A stretch of 64,000 bases of DNA from Streptomyces taklimakanensis (GCF_009709575.1 NZ_WIXO01000001.1:1550001-1614000); one strand, 5' to 3'. Positions 1-7,977 are shown, numbered from the stretch's first letter. Made by a program: numbers and translations. Notes: a model not told the origin generated them from the sequence alone.

Positions 1-485
1 CGGACCTCCGCCCCGGCACCGACGGGGATTCCCCGGCGACCGGCTGGCTGCGCCCCACCGGACGTGTCCCCGCCGTGCTGTCGGCCTGGGGACACGGCGT
101 GCTGGCCGAGGTTCCCACCGGGATCGCCTGGGACGTCGTGCGCGTCCCCTCCGAACTGGGCCCCGACACGGTGCGGCGGCTCCGCGCCACCCGGGCGCCG
201 CTCGGTCCCGTCCTCACCACCCCCCTGGGCACGGACTTCGTCGTCGCGCCCGGCTCGGCGGACGGCTGGGCCGTCACCGGAACGAGCGTGCTGGGCCGCG
301 GCACGCTCGTCCTGCTGCCGCCCCCGGAGACCGTCGAGCCCCGGCGGGTCGGGAGCCGCGGCTGGCTCGTCGCCCCGGACGGCCGCGGGACGCTGACCCG
401 CGCGGCGGACCTGCGGGACGCCTACACCGAGGCCCTGTCCGCCGCGGCGGCGGCCCAGGAGTCGGCGGCCGTCGAACCCGCGTGA
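1..485 (+). CDS. C-terminal part of an unrecognised protein (possible primase/polymerase-like family)
   Basis: The reading frame is already open at the left edge, so only the C-terminal ~160 residues are visible and the start lies outside the window. No catalytic motif can be named. The pattern (DVVRVPSELG, then a GPV segment, then a hydrophobic LVLLPPP strand) resembles the small Streptomyces proteins annotated as bifunctional primase/polymerase N-terminal domains, and loosely the protein at 43324-43818. That is a weak family inference. The tail is Ala-rich low complexity. A hairpin at 499-525 follows the stop codon, so it is probably transcriptionally separate from the gas-vesicle genes downstream. 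Confidence 0.6.
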   Translation, partial: DLRPGTDGDSPATGWLRPTGRVPAVLSAWGHGVLAEVPTGIAWDVVRVPSELGPDTVRRLRATRAPLGPVLTTPLGTDFVVAPGSADGWAVTGTSVLGRGTLVLLPPPETVEPRRVGSRGWLVAPDGRGTLTRAADLRDAYTEALSAAAAAQESAAVEPA

Positions 486-498
486 CGAACCCCCGGAC

Positions 499-525
499 GG
501 GAGCGGTCCCCACCCCACCGCTCCC
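499..525 (+). terminator. Hairpin terminator after the first gene
   Basis: Perfect 9-bp inverted repeat GGGAGCGGT (499-507) / ACCGCTCCC (517-525) with a 9-nt loop, 14 nt after the stop codon at 485. There is no U-tract, as is usual for Streptomyces hairpin terminators. Confidence 0.5.
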
Positions 526-632
526 CTGACCCGCCCTCCGTCCCGCGGTGCCCCGCAACGGACCCCACGGCCCCGTGCGCCCGGCGCACGGGGCGCACGC
601 ATGGGAGGCGGTCACCCGGATAGGCGTACGGG

Positions 633-1181
633 GTGACCAGTTACCAGGAGAGAGGCGTTCCCACCGGGGCCGACGCGACCTCGCCCGCGCCGCCGCGCGC
701 ACCCGTGGCGCCACGGGCCAGACCGTCGCCCCCACGGCCGTTGGAGCCGCGACGGGACGGCGAGGGCAGCCTGGCCCATGTGGTGGAGACCCTCCTCGAC
801 AAGGGCCTGGTGCTCAACGCGGACATCATGGTGTCGGTGGCCGGTGTCGAACTCCTCGGCATCCGACTGCGCGCGGCCCTCGCCTCGTTCGAGACGGCCG
901 CGCGGTACGGACTGGAGTTCCCCTCCGGCACCGACGTCGAGACCGCCGCCTGGCGCGAGGCCCGCGAGGAGCGGGACACCTGCCCCGAGTGCGGCAAGCG
1001 TTCCCCGGTACGGCAGTTGCTGGAGGACATGTGCCCGTGGTGCGGGTGGCGCAGCGCGCGGGCTCGGCTGGCCGACCGCGTCGCGCCCGCCCTGCCGGAG
1101 ACCTCCGACGCTCCCTCGGGCGAGCGGTCCGCGGGGAAGCCGGCCGCGGCGGCCTCCCGGGAGGACGGGGACCGTGGCTGA
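633..1181 (+). CDS. Gas vesicle GvpA/GvpJ-type protein with C-terminal zinc ribbon
   Basis: Residues about 46-93 form a GvpA/GvpJ-type domain (LLDKGLVLNADIMVSVAGVE followed by GIRLRAAL), the amphipathic fold of gas-vesicle shell proteins and their minor paralogues. About 45 Pro/Ala/Arg-rich residues precede it. After it comes a four-cysteine knuckle, CPEC (117-120) and CPWC (134-137), which looks like a zinc ribbon and is not part of GvpA. A GTG at 633 is the earliest start in frame, but its ribosome site is poor and an internal GTG near 711 is possible. The gene overlaps the next by 8 bp, so the two are probably co-translated. GvpJ relatives are thought to cap or nucleate vesicles. No major GvpA is visible in the window. 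Confidence 0.85.
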   Translation: MTSYQERGVPTGADATSPAPPRAPVAPRARPSPPRPLEPRRDGEGSLAHVVETLLDKGLVLNADIMVSVAGVELLGIRLRAALASFETAARYGLEFPSGTDVETAAWREAREERDTCPECGKRSPVRQLLEDMCPWCGWRSARARLADRVAPALPETSDAPSGERSAGKPAAAASREDGDRG

Positions 1182-2127
1182 GCGGACGCCCTCCGGCACG
1201 ACACCGTTGAGGCCGACGCGGGATCCGCGCGTGACGCTGGACGACCTCGTCGAGGTCCTGCTGAACAAGGGCGCCGTCCTGCACCTGGACCTCATCGTGG
1301 CGGTGGCCGACATCCCGCTGATCGGCGTCAGCCTGCGCGCCGCGATCGCCGGCATGGAGACCATGCTGGAGTACGGCATGATGCGCCGGTGGGACGAGGA
1401 CACCCGCGCCTGGGTGGAACGCTCCACCGCCCGCCGCGACCTGGAGCCGGCGCCCGGCGAACACCACGTCGCCCACATGCGCGGCGGCCACCTGCTCCAG
1501 GACGGCTTCCGGACCACCTGGCGGCCCGGCACCGTCCACCTCACCGACCGACGGCTGGTCGTGCTGCGCCGGGAGCCGCGCGAGGTGCTGTGGGAGACGG
1601 AGTTGACGGCGATCCGCGCGGTGCGGCCGGAGACCGAACGCACCGTCGGCGGCGAGGTGCGCACCCGGCTGCGCGTCGTCCTCGACGACGGACGCGAGGG
1701 CCTGCTCTCCGCCTCCGACCCGGAGAGGCTGCGCGAACTGCTGGCGAGCACCTGCCCCGGCCCCCTGGAGACCGGCCCCCCGCCCCGGGAGCCCGACGAG
1801 GGCCGCACCGTCGTCGAGGGGCACCTCTGGTACCACGAGCCGCGCCGGGACGGCTCCCTGTGGCGGGGCGGGCACGGGCGGCTCACCCCGGACGGACTGG
1901 TCTGGAAGTCGCCCCTGGACGCCCGGCCCGCCCTCGTCGTCCCCGCCGACGCCGTCGTCGCGGCGCGCCCCGCCCCCGGCGACGGTCCGGGCGGCGAGGG
2001 GACCGTCCTCACCCTGGAGACGACCTCGCAGGGGACGGTGACGCTCGGGACGGACGAACCGCGCCGCTGGGCGCGGGCCCTGGACGCGCTGCGCCGCGAA
2101 CCGTCGCGGCCGCTCCGGACGTCGTGA
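1174..2127 (+). CDS. Gas vesicle GvpA/GvpJ-type protein fused to PH-like domains
   Basis: 317 aa from a GTG start that overlaps the upstream gene by 8 bp. Residues about 21-68 are a GvpA/J domain (VEVLLNKGAVLHLDLIVAVA). Two beta-rich segments follow, at about 96-190 and 214-308, each with the strand pattern and closing helix of a PH/GRAM-like domain (for example GTVHLTDRRLVVLRR and RLTPDGLVWKSP). Standard GvpJ/GvpS proteins are roughly 100-150 aa, so about two thirds of this protein is extra. The extension might tether the vesicle nucleus to a membrane or a partner protein, but that is speculation. The fold call rests on strand pattern only. Confidence 0.8.
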   Translation: MAERTPSGTTPLRPTRDPRVTLDDLVEVLLNKGAVLHLDLIVAVADIPLIGVSLRAAIAGMETMLEYGMMRRWDEDTRAWVERSTARRDLEPAPGEHHVAHMRGGHLLQDGFRTTWRPGTVHLTDRRLVVLRREPREVLWETELTAIRAVRPETERTVGGEVRTRLRVVLDDGREGLLSASDPERLRELLASTCPGPLETGPPPREPDEGRTVVEGHLWYHEPRRDGSLWRGGHGRLTPDGLVWKSPLDARPALVVPADAVVAARPAPGDGPGGEGTVLTLETTSQGTVTLGTDEPRRWARALDALRREPSRPLRTS

Positions 2128-2167
2128 CGCGCCGGGGCCCCGGAACCGGTAGCTGGGAGGAGAGAAC

Positions 2168-2482
2168 ATGGCCATCACCGTCGACGAGAAGAGCCTGAAA
2201 CAAGGTGTGCTGTCCCTGGTCGTCACTTTGGTGGAGGTGATCCAGGAGGCTCTGGAACGGCAGGCGCTGCGCCGGATGAACGGCGGCGACCTCACCCCGG
2301 AGGAACTCGAACGCCTCGGTGACGCGCTCCTCGAACTGGACGAGGCGATCGAGGAGATCAAGGCGGACCACGGCATCACCGACTCCGTCGCGGACCTCCA
2401 CCGGGGGCTGGACGAGGTCGTCGACGACGTGGTGGACAAGCTGGTCGATCCCGGCCGCTGGGCCGAGGAGGCACGGAGGTGA
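2168..2482 (+). CDS. gvpK: Gas vesicle protein GvpK
   Basis: 104 aa, matching the short helical GvpK family (typical features: LVEVIQEALERQALRRM, then an acidic helix LGDALLELDEAIEEIK). GvpK is a minor accessory protein needed for vesicle assembly. A strong ribosome site (GGGAGGAGAG) precedes the ATG. The GTG start of the next gene overlaps its stop by 4 bp (GTGA), indicating translational coupling with GvpL/F. Confidence 0.9.
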   Translation: MAITVDEKSLKQGVLSLVVTLVEVIQEALERQALRRMNGGDLTPEELERLGDALLELDEAIEEIKADHGITDSVADLHRGLDEVVDDVVDKLVDPGRWAEEARR

Positions 2483-3381
2483 CGGACACCGTGGCACGGA
2501 ACCGGATCCCGGCGGGGGACGCTCCGGCGCGGGAGATGACGGAATCACCGCGTCCGGCGCGCCCGACCGACCGGGCCCTGTACGTGTACGCCCTGCTCCC
2601 GGACCAGGAGGGCGCCGCGGACGGCGTCACCGGCGTCGACGGCCGTCCCCTGCGCCTGGTGGCCGCGCCCGGCACGGGGATCGCCGCCCTGGTGCACGAC
2701 GCGGACCCCGCCCCCTACGAGGGGACGGACGAGGAGGTGCGCCGCCGGGTGGCCGAGCAGGACCAGGCGGTGGTGACGGTGTGGGAGCGCACCGGGGCGC
2801 TGCTGCCCATGACCTTCAACGTGCTGGTCGCCCCCGACGCCTTTGCCGACCCGCCGCGTCCGGCCGAGGACCGGCTGCGCGACTGGATCGCCTCCCACGC
2901 CTCCGACCTGCACGCCCGCTTCCGGGCCCTGACCGACCGGGCCGAACTGCGGGTGGAGATCGCCATCGACCGAGCCGCCGCGGCGCGGGACGACGACCGC
3001 GCCCGCGCCCTGGAGGAGGAGATGGCCCGACACTCCCCGGGGCTGCGGCGGTTGATGTCGAAACAGTTGGAGCAGCTGCGGCGGGAGTCCTCCGAGCGGC
3101 TGGCCGACGCCCTCCACGCCGACGTGCGCCACCGACTGCTGGCCGTGGCCGAGGACCTGCGCGAGCGCGGCCGGGCCGTACGGGATCCGCGGGAGGCGGA
3201 CGTGCTCTCCGCCGCCCTGCTGGTGCGCACCTCGGACATCGAGGCGGTGGGCACCGTCCTCGCGACCGTCCAGGACGAGAACCCGGCCGCCCGCATCCGC
3301 TTCCTGGGCCCCTGGCCGCCGTACTCCTTCGCCGAACTGCCCGAGGGCACACCTCCCGAACCGCCCGCCGTCCGCGGCTGA
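2479..3381 (+). CDS. Gas vesicle protein GvpL/GvpF family
   Basis: 300 aa. The body beginning ALYVYALLPD and containing TGALLPMTFNVLV is the GvpL/GvpF family signature. These accessory proteins contact GvpA and are required for vesicle formation. An N-terminal extension of about 30 polar residues precedes the domain, and the C-terminal part ends with the usual RIRFLGPWPPYSFAEL block. It is the last gene of the gvp cluster and is followed directly by a strong hairpin terminator. GvpL and GvpF cannot be told apart from sequence alone. Confidence 0.92.
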   Translation: MTDTVARNRIPAGDAPAREMTESPRPARPTDRALYVYALLPDQEGAADGVTGVDGRPLRLVAAPGTGIAALVHDADPAPYEGTDEEVRRRVAEQDQAVVTVWERTGALLPMTFNVLVAPDAFADPPRPAEDRLRDWIASHASDLHARFRALTDRAELRVEIAIDRAAAARDDDRARALEEEMARHSPGLRRLMSKQLEQLRRESSERLADALHADVRHRLLAVAEDLRERGRAVRDPREADVLSAALLVRTSDIEAVGTVLATVQDENPAARIRFLGPWPPYSFAELPEGTPPEPPAVRG

Positions 3382-3402
3382 CGGCGGACTCGCCACGGCC
3401 GG

Positions 3403-3445
3403 CCCCGTCGGTCGCCGGTGGTCGGGCCACCGGCGACCGACGGGG
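3403..3445. terminator. Bidirectional terminator between gvpL/F and terB
   Basis: Perfect 19-bp stem (3403-3421 / 3427-3445) with a 5-nt loop, lying between the convergent gvpL/F and TerB genes. It can stop transcription from both sides. Confidence 0.85.
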
Positions 3446-3453
3446 GGCCGTCC

Positions 3454-4008
3454 TCAGATGTCGAACTCCGACGGGGAGAGGCCCAGCGCGGCGCAGACCT
3501 CGCGGATGACGTGCTGTTCGGCCTGGGCGAAGTAGCCGTCGGCGCCCGCGACGACGATGCCCGTCCGAACCACCGCCCGGGCCTCGGAGGGCTTCTTGGC
3601 GACCTTGGCGATCTCCTGCATCGCCTCCGCACGGCCCGCCTGGGGGTTGGCCATGAGCCGCTCGATGTGCTTGTTGAACCGTTGGCGCAACTGGTCGGGC
3701 GGGAAGTTCTGGAGGACGTCGTTGCCGACGATCATCGTCTCCATCTGCTGCCGCTCGGAGGCGTCGATCTGCCCGTCGGCAGCGGCCACCAGGGCGCACA
3801 TCGCCATGCTGGCGTCCCGGTAGGCACCGCTCTTCAACTCGGCCTTGGCCGCGCTGAGTTGGGACTTCAACAGGCCGACGAGCTGGGCGCGCGATCCCCC
3901 TCCACCGCCGGAGCCGCCGGAACCGTGGCCCTGCCCGAGGCCGCCCGCCCCCTGTCCGCCCCGGGACTGCTGAAGGCTCTTGGCCTGGTCCTTGATCCGA
4001 TCCCACAT
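3454..4008 (-). CDS. TerB-family tellurite resistance protein
   Basis: 184 aa. After a Gly/Ser/Gln-rich linker (about residues 12-40) comes an all-helical TerB domain with the acidic metal-binding motif AAADGQIDASERQQ and a second similar turn, AGADGYFAQAEQH. TerB proteins act with TerD/TerC-type partners in metal and stress sensing, usually at the inner membrane. The start used is the ATG of MWDRIKDQ. A GTG six bases upstream has a better-spaced GAGG site and would add two residues. The main Ter locus of the window lies 11-20 kb away. Confidence 0.9.
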   Translation of the reverse strand: MWDRIKDQAKSLQQSRGGQGAGGLGQGHGSGGSGGGGGSRAQLVGLLKSQLSAAKAELKSGAYRDASMAMCALVAAADGQIDASERQQMETMIVGNDVLQNFPPDQLRQRFNKHIERLMANPQAGRAEAMQEIAKVAKKPSEARAVVRTGIVVAGADGYFAQAEQHVIREVCAALGLSPSEFDI

Positions 4009-4142
4009 CGCCACTGGTGCCACCTCGGCTTCGATCGCGGCCCGTCTCGTACGGGCCGCCGTGTCCCACGGTCTGTCACGACAACGCCCGCGGGTGGCCT
4101 CCCGGTTCCTGGAACGCCGGGACGGCCGTCGGCGTCCGCCCG

Positions 4143-4553
4143 TCAGGAGTCGAGCACGGCGGCGACCGCCTCGATCTCCACCAGTTGGGCGTCGTAGCCG
4201 AGGACGGTGACGCCCATCAGGGTGCTGGGGACGTCGTGGTCGCCGAAGGCGTCCCGGACCACCTCCCAGGCGGTCACCAGATCCTCCTGCCGGTCGGAGG
4301 CGACGAGCACCCGGGTGCTGATGACGTCCTCGATCGTCGCTCCGGCCTCGGCGAGCGCGGTCCTCATGTTCTCCACCGCCCTGGCGGCCTGCCCGGCGTA
4401 GTCCCCCACCGCCACCGTGGCGCCCTCCTCGTCCAGGGGGCAGGCTCCGGCGAGGAACACCAGACGCGCGTCGGCGGGCGCGGTGGCGGCGTAGGCGTAC
4501 TCCGCGACGTCGGACAGAGCGGTGGAGCGGATCAGTGTGACGGCACGAGGCAC
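4143..4553 (-). CDS. RidA-family reactive imine/enamine deaminase
   Basis: 136 aa, the usual length for the YjgF/YER057c/UK114 (RidA) family. The pattern LVFLAGACPLDEEG, GQAARAVENMRTALAEAGAT and VEIEAVAAVL fits the trimeric fold. Members hydrolyse reactive enamine/imine intermediates from amino-acid metabolism, but this subgroup lacks a clear match to the canonical catalytic Arg region, so the substrate is open. The GTG start is preceded by a good ribosome site (GGAAGGG, 7-nt spacing). It stands alone, with TerB and the sugar dehydrogenase on either side in the same orientation. Confidence 0.85.
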   Translation of the reverse strand: MPRAVTLIRSTALSDVAEYAYAATAPADARLVFLAGACPLDEEGATVAVGDYAGQAARAVENMRTALAEAGATIEDVISTRVLVASDRQEDLVTAWEVVRDAFGDHDVPSTLMGVTVLGYDAQLVEIEAVAAVLDS

Positions 4554-4676
4554 GGTGGTTCCCTTCCGACCGGTTCCAAGGCCGCCATCCTCCGGCTGCC
4601 CCCGGCCGATCGCCACCGGTTTTCCCGGGACCCTTCGGGGGGCTCCCCGACGCGCGGTGAGGCCGTCGGGGGCCGA

Positions 4677-4713
4677 AGGCGTCCCGGACCACCCCGGGCG
4701 GTCCGGGACGCCT
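4677..4713 (-). terminator. Hairpin terminator after the sugar dehydrogenase
   Basis: Perfect 14-bp inverted repeat (4677-4690 / 4700-4713) with a 9-nt loop, downstream of the leftward dehydrogenase gene and upstream of the RidA gene. Confidence 0.7.
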
Positions 4714-4798
4714 GCCGGTCCGGTCGCGGCGTCACCCGCCCCACCGGCTCCGGCGAACGGCACTCACCGTCCGCTCCCCGGTGGGGGCGCGGTGCGCG

Positions 4799-6367
4799 TC
4801 AGTCGCCGGCGGTACCGGTGGCGCACTCGCCCCCGTTGAGTTCGAACCGCCGCGGCGGGGACGTGTCGCCGGTGTGGGAGGCCACGAAACCGAAGTCGAC
4901 ACTCGCGCCCGGGGGGATCGTGGCGTTGTATTCGGCGTTGCCGACGGTGACGACGGCGGCCTCGGAGAAGACGGCGTTCCAACCCGAGATGATGTCCTGC
5001 CCGGCGGGGAGGGCGAAGGAGAGCGCCCAGCCCTCGATCGGGGTGGCGCCGGTGTTGGTGACGGTGACGTCGGCGGTGAAGCCGGTGCCCCAGGTGCGCA
5101 TCGTGTAGTCGACGTGGCAGGTCCGGACGGGCTCGGAGTCCTCGAAGGAGACCCGGTGCAGTCCACCGGGAAGGTCGTTGACGACGTAGAACTCGCCCTC
5201 CGCCGTGGTGCCGATCGCGGTGACCTGGGTGGGCGTCTTCCCGATCTCGGCCTGTTCGTAGCCGCCCTCGCCGTCCGGACGCAGCGCCCACACGGTGGAC
5301 GAGCAGTAGTCGGTCGCCACGTAGGTGCCGGCCATCAGGTCGGCGTACTCCTCACCGCGGTAGACGTGCCCGCCGATGACGGCGCAGCCGCCACCGCTGA
5401 GGGGGTAGGTGAAGACCGGCTCGGTGTACTCCTCGCCGGGCAGGCAGTGCTCCTCGTCGAACACCTCCAGCCCCTCGTAGCAGGACCATCCGAGGTTCGC
5501 CCCGCCCTGTTCGGGAGTCAGGTGGTTGATCTCCTCCCAGCGGCCCTGGCCGACGTCGCCGATCCACATCGAGCCGTCCGCGGGGTCGATGGAGAACCGC
5601 CAGGGGTTGCGCAGCCCGTACAGCCAGATCTCCTCACGGGCGCCCTCGACTCCCACGAACGGGTTGTCCTCGGGGATGCAGTAGGGCAGGTCCCCGCAGC
5701 TTCCGCCGACGTCGATGCGCATGATCTTGCCCAGCAGGGTGTCCAGTCGCTGCCCGCTGCGGAAGGGGTCCCCGGACCCGCCGCCGTCACCGATGCTCCA
5801 GTACAGGTAGCCGTCGGGGCCGAAGGCGAGCTGACCGCCGTTGTGGTTGCTGTACTCGGCGTGCTCCTGGGCCAGCAGCACCTCCGGGCCGTCGCCGTCG
5901 AGCCGGTGGCGGGCCAGGGTCACCGCGCCGTCCGGCAGGGCCGTGTACGCCAGGTACAGCTCCTGGCTGTCGGCGAAGTCGGGGGGCAGGGCGATGCCGA
6001 GCAGCCCCCGCTCGTTGCCCGAGTTGTCCACTTCCGAGGTGATGTCGACGAGCGGGGTCTCCGCCAGCCCCGTGTCCGGGTGGTAGACGCGGACGGTGCC
6101 GGGCTTCTCGGTGATGAACAGCCGGCCCGTTCCGTCGTCGGGCGCGACGATGGCGGTGGGGCGCTTGAGACCGGAGGCGACCTGGGTGGTGGTCGTGGTG
6201 ATGTTCTCCAGCGGAACCGACGCGGCGGCGTCCGCCCGCCGTTCGATCCGCGCCTCGGCGGAGGTCCCCGCCGAGGCGGCGGGTGGGGAGGCGGACGCGG
6301 AGAAGGGGGCCATCACGGCCAGGGAGAGGGCCAGCAGCAGTGAACCGGTCCAGCTGCGTCGTAACAT
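4799..6367 (-). CDS. Secreted PQQ-type sugar dehydrogenase with C-terminal cellulose-binding module (CBM2)
   Basis: 522 aa. An N-terminal signal peptide (Arg pair, hydrophobic run, cleavage near the SASA region at about residue 26) is followed by a glucose/sorbosone dehydrogenase beta-propeller (about 55-400). Typical blocks are GLLGIALPPDF, YLYWSIGDGG, GKIMRIDV and YGLRNPWRFS. The last about 105 residues are a family-2 carbohydrate-binding module with paired cysteines and conserved tryptophans. The enzyme probably oxidises sugars outside the cell while bound to cellulose. The second codon is TTA, the rare leucine codon read by bldA tRNA, so translation is likely developmentally controlled. 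The ATG has a GGAG site 5 nt upstream. Confidence 0.9.
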   Translation of the reverse strand: MLRRSWTGSLLLALSLAVMAPFSASASPPAASAGTSAEARIERRADAAASVPLENITTTTTQVASGLKRPTAIVAPDDGTGRLFITEKPGTVRVYHPDTGLAETPLVDITSEVDNSGNERGLLGIALPPDFADSQELYLAYTALPDGAVTLARHRLDGDGPEVLLAQEHAEYSNHNGGQLAFGPDGYLYWSIGDGGGSGDPFRSGQRLDTLLGKIMRIDVGGSCGDLPYCIPEDNPFVGVEGAREEIWLYGLRNPWRFSIDPADGSMWIGDVGQGRWEEINHLTPEQGGANLGWSCYEGLEVFDEEHCLPGEEYTEPVFTYPLSGGGCAVIGGHVYRGEEYADLMAGTYVATDYCSSTVWALRPDGEGGYEQAEIGKTPTQVTAIGTTAEGEFYVVNDLPGGLHRVSFEDSEPVRTCHVDYTMRTWGTGFTADVTVTNTGATPIEGWALSFALPAGQDIISGWNAVFSEAAVVTVGNAEYNATIPPGASVDFGFVASHTGDTSPPRRFELNGGECATGTAGD

Positions 6368-6711
6368 GCGGGCTCCAGATGTGAAGACGTTTCCGTGGGG
6401 GGTACCGGGGGTGCGAGGCATGTTCGAACGTGCCAGCCCGCCCCGGCCACGTCGATCGCGTCCGGACCGCGCGGGGCCGTGAAGGCCGGCTCGACATCCG
6501 TCACTTCGGTGCGCCTGAGGGAACGTATCCGCTACCCCAACCACCACGCCAGACCCCCGTCGCACCCGGTCCGCCATGTGGGACGGCCCGTCGGAGCCGC
6601 CGCCGGGCACCCGCGCCCGGCGGGCGACACCGGAACAAACCGGGACAGCCCCTACGGACACGCCCACCGCACCCGACCCGGGATGAACGCGCCGACGTCG
6701 GAACCGACGCC

Positions 6712-6739
6712 GAAGCCCCCGGCCTCGGCCGGGGGCTTC
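6712..6739. terminator. Hairpin next to the partial tRNA copy
   Basis: Perfect 13-bp inverted repeat (6712-6724 / 6727-6739) ending in GGGGGCTTC. It is nearly the same hairpin as the one at 11740-11771 beside the intact tRNA-Val gene, so it belongs to the duplicated attachment region. Confidence 0.65.
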
Positions 6740-6785
6740 GTGCCGGTGGGCACAGCCGGGTTCGAACCGCCGACATCCGCCCCGT
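6740..6785 (-). repeat. Partial tRNA-Val 3' copy, probable left attachment site
   Basis: This reads as the T-arm, 3' acceptor strand and flank of the tRNA-Val gene at 11780-11851, with a few substitutions. Similarity fades at the anticodon stem. The T-loop TTCGAAC is intact. It cannot form a tRNA because the 5' half is missing. A displaced tRNA 3' end at the distal edge of an integrase-bearing segment is the expected footprint of site-specific integration. A relic of a second tRNA gene is the alternative. Confidence 0.65.
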
Positions 6786-6884
6786 AGGTTCGACCACCGG
6801 GCCGCGCGGCCTGCTCGGCCTCCGCACGGTTGACGGCTCCTGCTCCTCCTGCGGCCGTCTCGGTCCACCGTCGTCCGGGGACGT

Positions 6885-6905
6885 TGACGTCACCCGGTGA
6901 TGTCA
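6885..6905. repeat. Left copy of a double TGAYGTCA motif
   Basis: TGACGTCA, 5 bp ending in GG, then TGATGTCA. The same 21-bp arrangement in the same orientation occurs at 11719-11739, inside the other end of the element. Probably an integrase or excisionase arm-type site (inference). Confidence 0.55.
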
Positions 6906-6924
6906 GCCGCAGCGGTGCCCGGGG

Positions 6925-7089
6925 TCACTTCTTACGGCGCTTGCGTGTCTTCGCCTTGCGCCTCTCGATGGTGTACGACGACCAGTCACCCCGATGGTGG
7001 TGGCAGCGTGACGCACCGACCATCGCGAGGTTCTGACACCGGGTGCCCTTCTCCGTCCACGCTCCGCACTTCGACTGTGTACGCGCCAC
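6925..7089 (-). CDS. Small Cys/His zinc-finger-like protein, 54 aa
   Basis: A GTG start with an excellent ribosome site (GGGGAGGG, 6-nt spacing) opens a 54-residue frame. It reads SKCGAWTEKGTRCQN, then SRCHHHRG, and ends in a strongly basic tail (RKAKTRKRRKK). Three cysteines (positions 8, 18, 29) and a His triplet resemble the C-x(9)-C-...-C-H mini-finger common in phage and plasmid proteins. It probably binds nucleic acid. The compact size, strong ribosome site and position at the element edge suggest a real gene. The function is not known. Confidence 0.6.
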   Translation of the reverse strand: MARTQSKCGAWTEKGTRCQNLAMVGASRCHHHRGDWSSYTIERRKAKTRKRRKK

Positions 7090-7422
7090 GATGAGCCCTC
7101 CCCTGCCTCATGAGCCACCTCGACCCGTTCAGGGTCGCCTGGCGCTGCGGTTCCGTGGGAGGGCGCACACAGAAACCGCCGAAGCGTTCCCGAAGCACGT
7201 ACGCGCCCCTGGTCGCCGCGCTCCTCGGGGCTCACGTCCGGCCGGAAGGGATCAGGCGGGTTCTCCGGGTACGGGCACAACCTCTCCAGCGTCGCAGATC
7301 GACTCCGGCGGCCCAGGCCGGAACAGGAAGACCGTGGTCACCCTCGACCGTCCTCTGTCACCACCTGCCCCCTCCGGCGGCCCGGAGACGGCCCCGGCCC
7401 GCGGCCGGCCTACTCTCCCTGG
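7090..7422. other. Gene-free stretch inside the element
   Basis: Only overlapping short frames without family character are seen here. It presumably contains promoters for the divergent genes at 7089 and 7423, and no clear motif was recognised. Confidence 0.5.
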
Positions 7423-7977
7423 ATGGACGAGTCCCCTTGCTTCTGCCTCCTCTGTGCCCCCACGCAGCGGGGTGGTCCCGCGTGGGAGGAACGTGACGGC
7501 CGCATAGCGAAGAACGTCGCCGACTTCGGCTGGCACGTCATGGGCGTGATGGCCGGCGGTGACGCCCCCGACGACTGGGGCTACTCCATCGGTCTCTGGC
7601 ACACGTTGCGCAGTCCCGAGGTCAGCGTCTTCGGACTCCCCTCACAGACCGCGATGCGCGTGGTGAACGCTGCCGGTGCCGCGATACGGGACGGGGAGCG
7701 ACTCCAGCCCGACCAGCGGCGAGGAGATGTCCTGAACGGTTACGACGTGGCGGTCCGGCCTGTGCATCCCAGCTGGTACCCGGACTTCTTCGGCGCGGGC
7801 ATCGACTTCCACCAGACCCCACCGCTCCCCGTCGCGCAGCTGTTCTGGCCCGACAAGGCCGGACGGTTCCCGTGGGAGGAGGAGGCGGAGGACCACTGCC
7901 GCGCCGGTCAGCCCTTGCTGTGGATCCCAAAGGAAGACTCGGACGGCCCGTGGGCGGACCTCGCCCCCGAGACATAG
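7423..7977 (+). CDS. DUF4262-type protein
   Basis: 184 aa. The segment VADFGWHVMGVMAGGDAPDDWGYSIGLWHTLRSPEVSVFGLP is split here as WGYSIGLWHTLRSPEV and matches the DUF4262 family, with a conserved GYSIGLWH core and later WYPDFFG. A CxxC pair (CFCLLC) lies at the N-terminus. No biochemical role is established for the family, which is common on actinobacterial accessory DNA. It sits inside the decayed element with no operon partner. Confidence 0.8.
   Translation: MDESPCFCLLCAPTQRGGPAWEERDGRIAKNVADFGWHVMGVMAGGDAPDDWGYSIGLWHTLRSPEVSVFGLPSQTAMRVVNAAGAAIRDGERLQPDQRRGDVLNGYDVAVRPVHPSWYPDFFGAGIDFHQTPPLPVAQLFWPDKAGRFPWEEEAEDHCRAGQPLLWIPKEDSDGPWADLAPET

Larger units (their letters stand above)
6368..6924. 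other. Intergenic stretch containing the left end of the integrated element
   Basis: No convincing gene is present. It holds the dehydrogenase promoter region, a hairpin (6712-6739), a partial tRNA-Val copy (6740-6785) and a double TGAYGTCA motif (6885-6905). Overlapping open frames here are short and lack family character. Confidence 0.6.

Noticed and set aside
6740..6785. A second functional tRNA gene
   Set aside because: The 5' half, D-arm and anticodon loop are absent and the T-stem has a mismatch, so it cannot be a complete tRNA.
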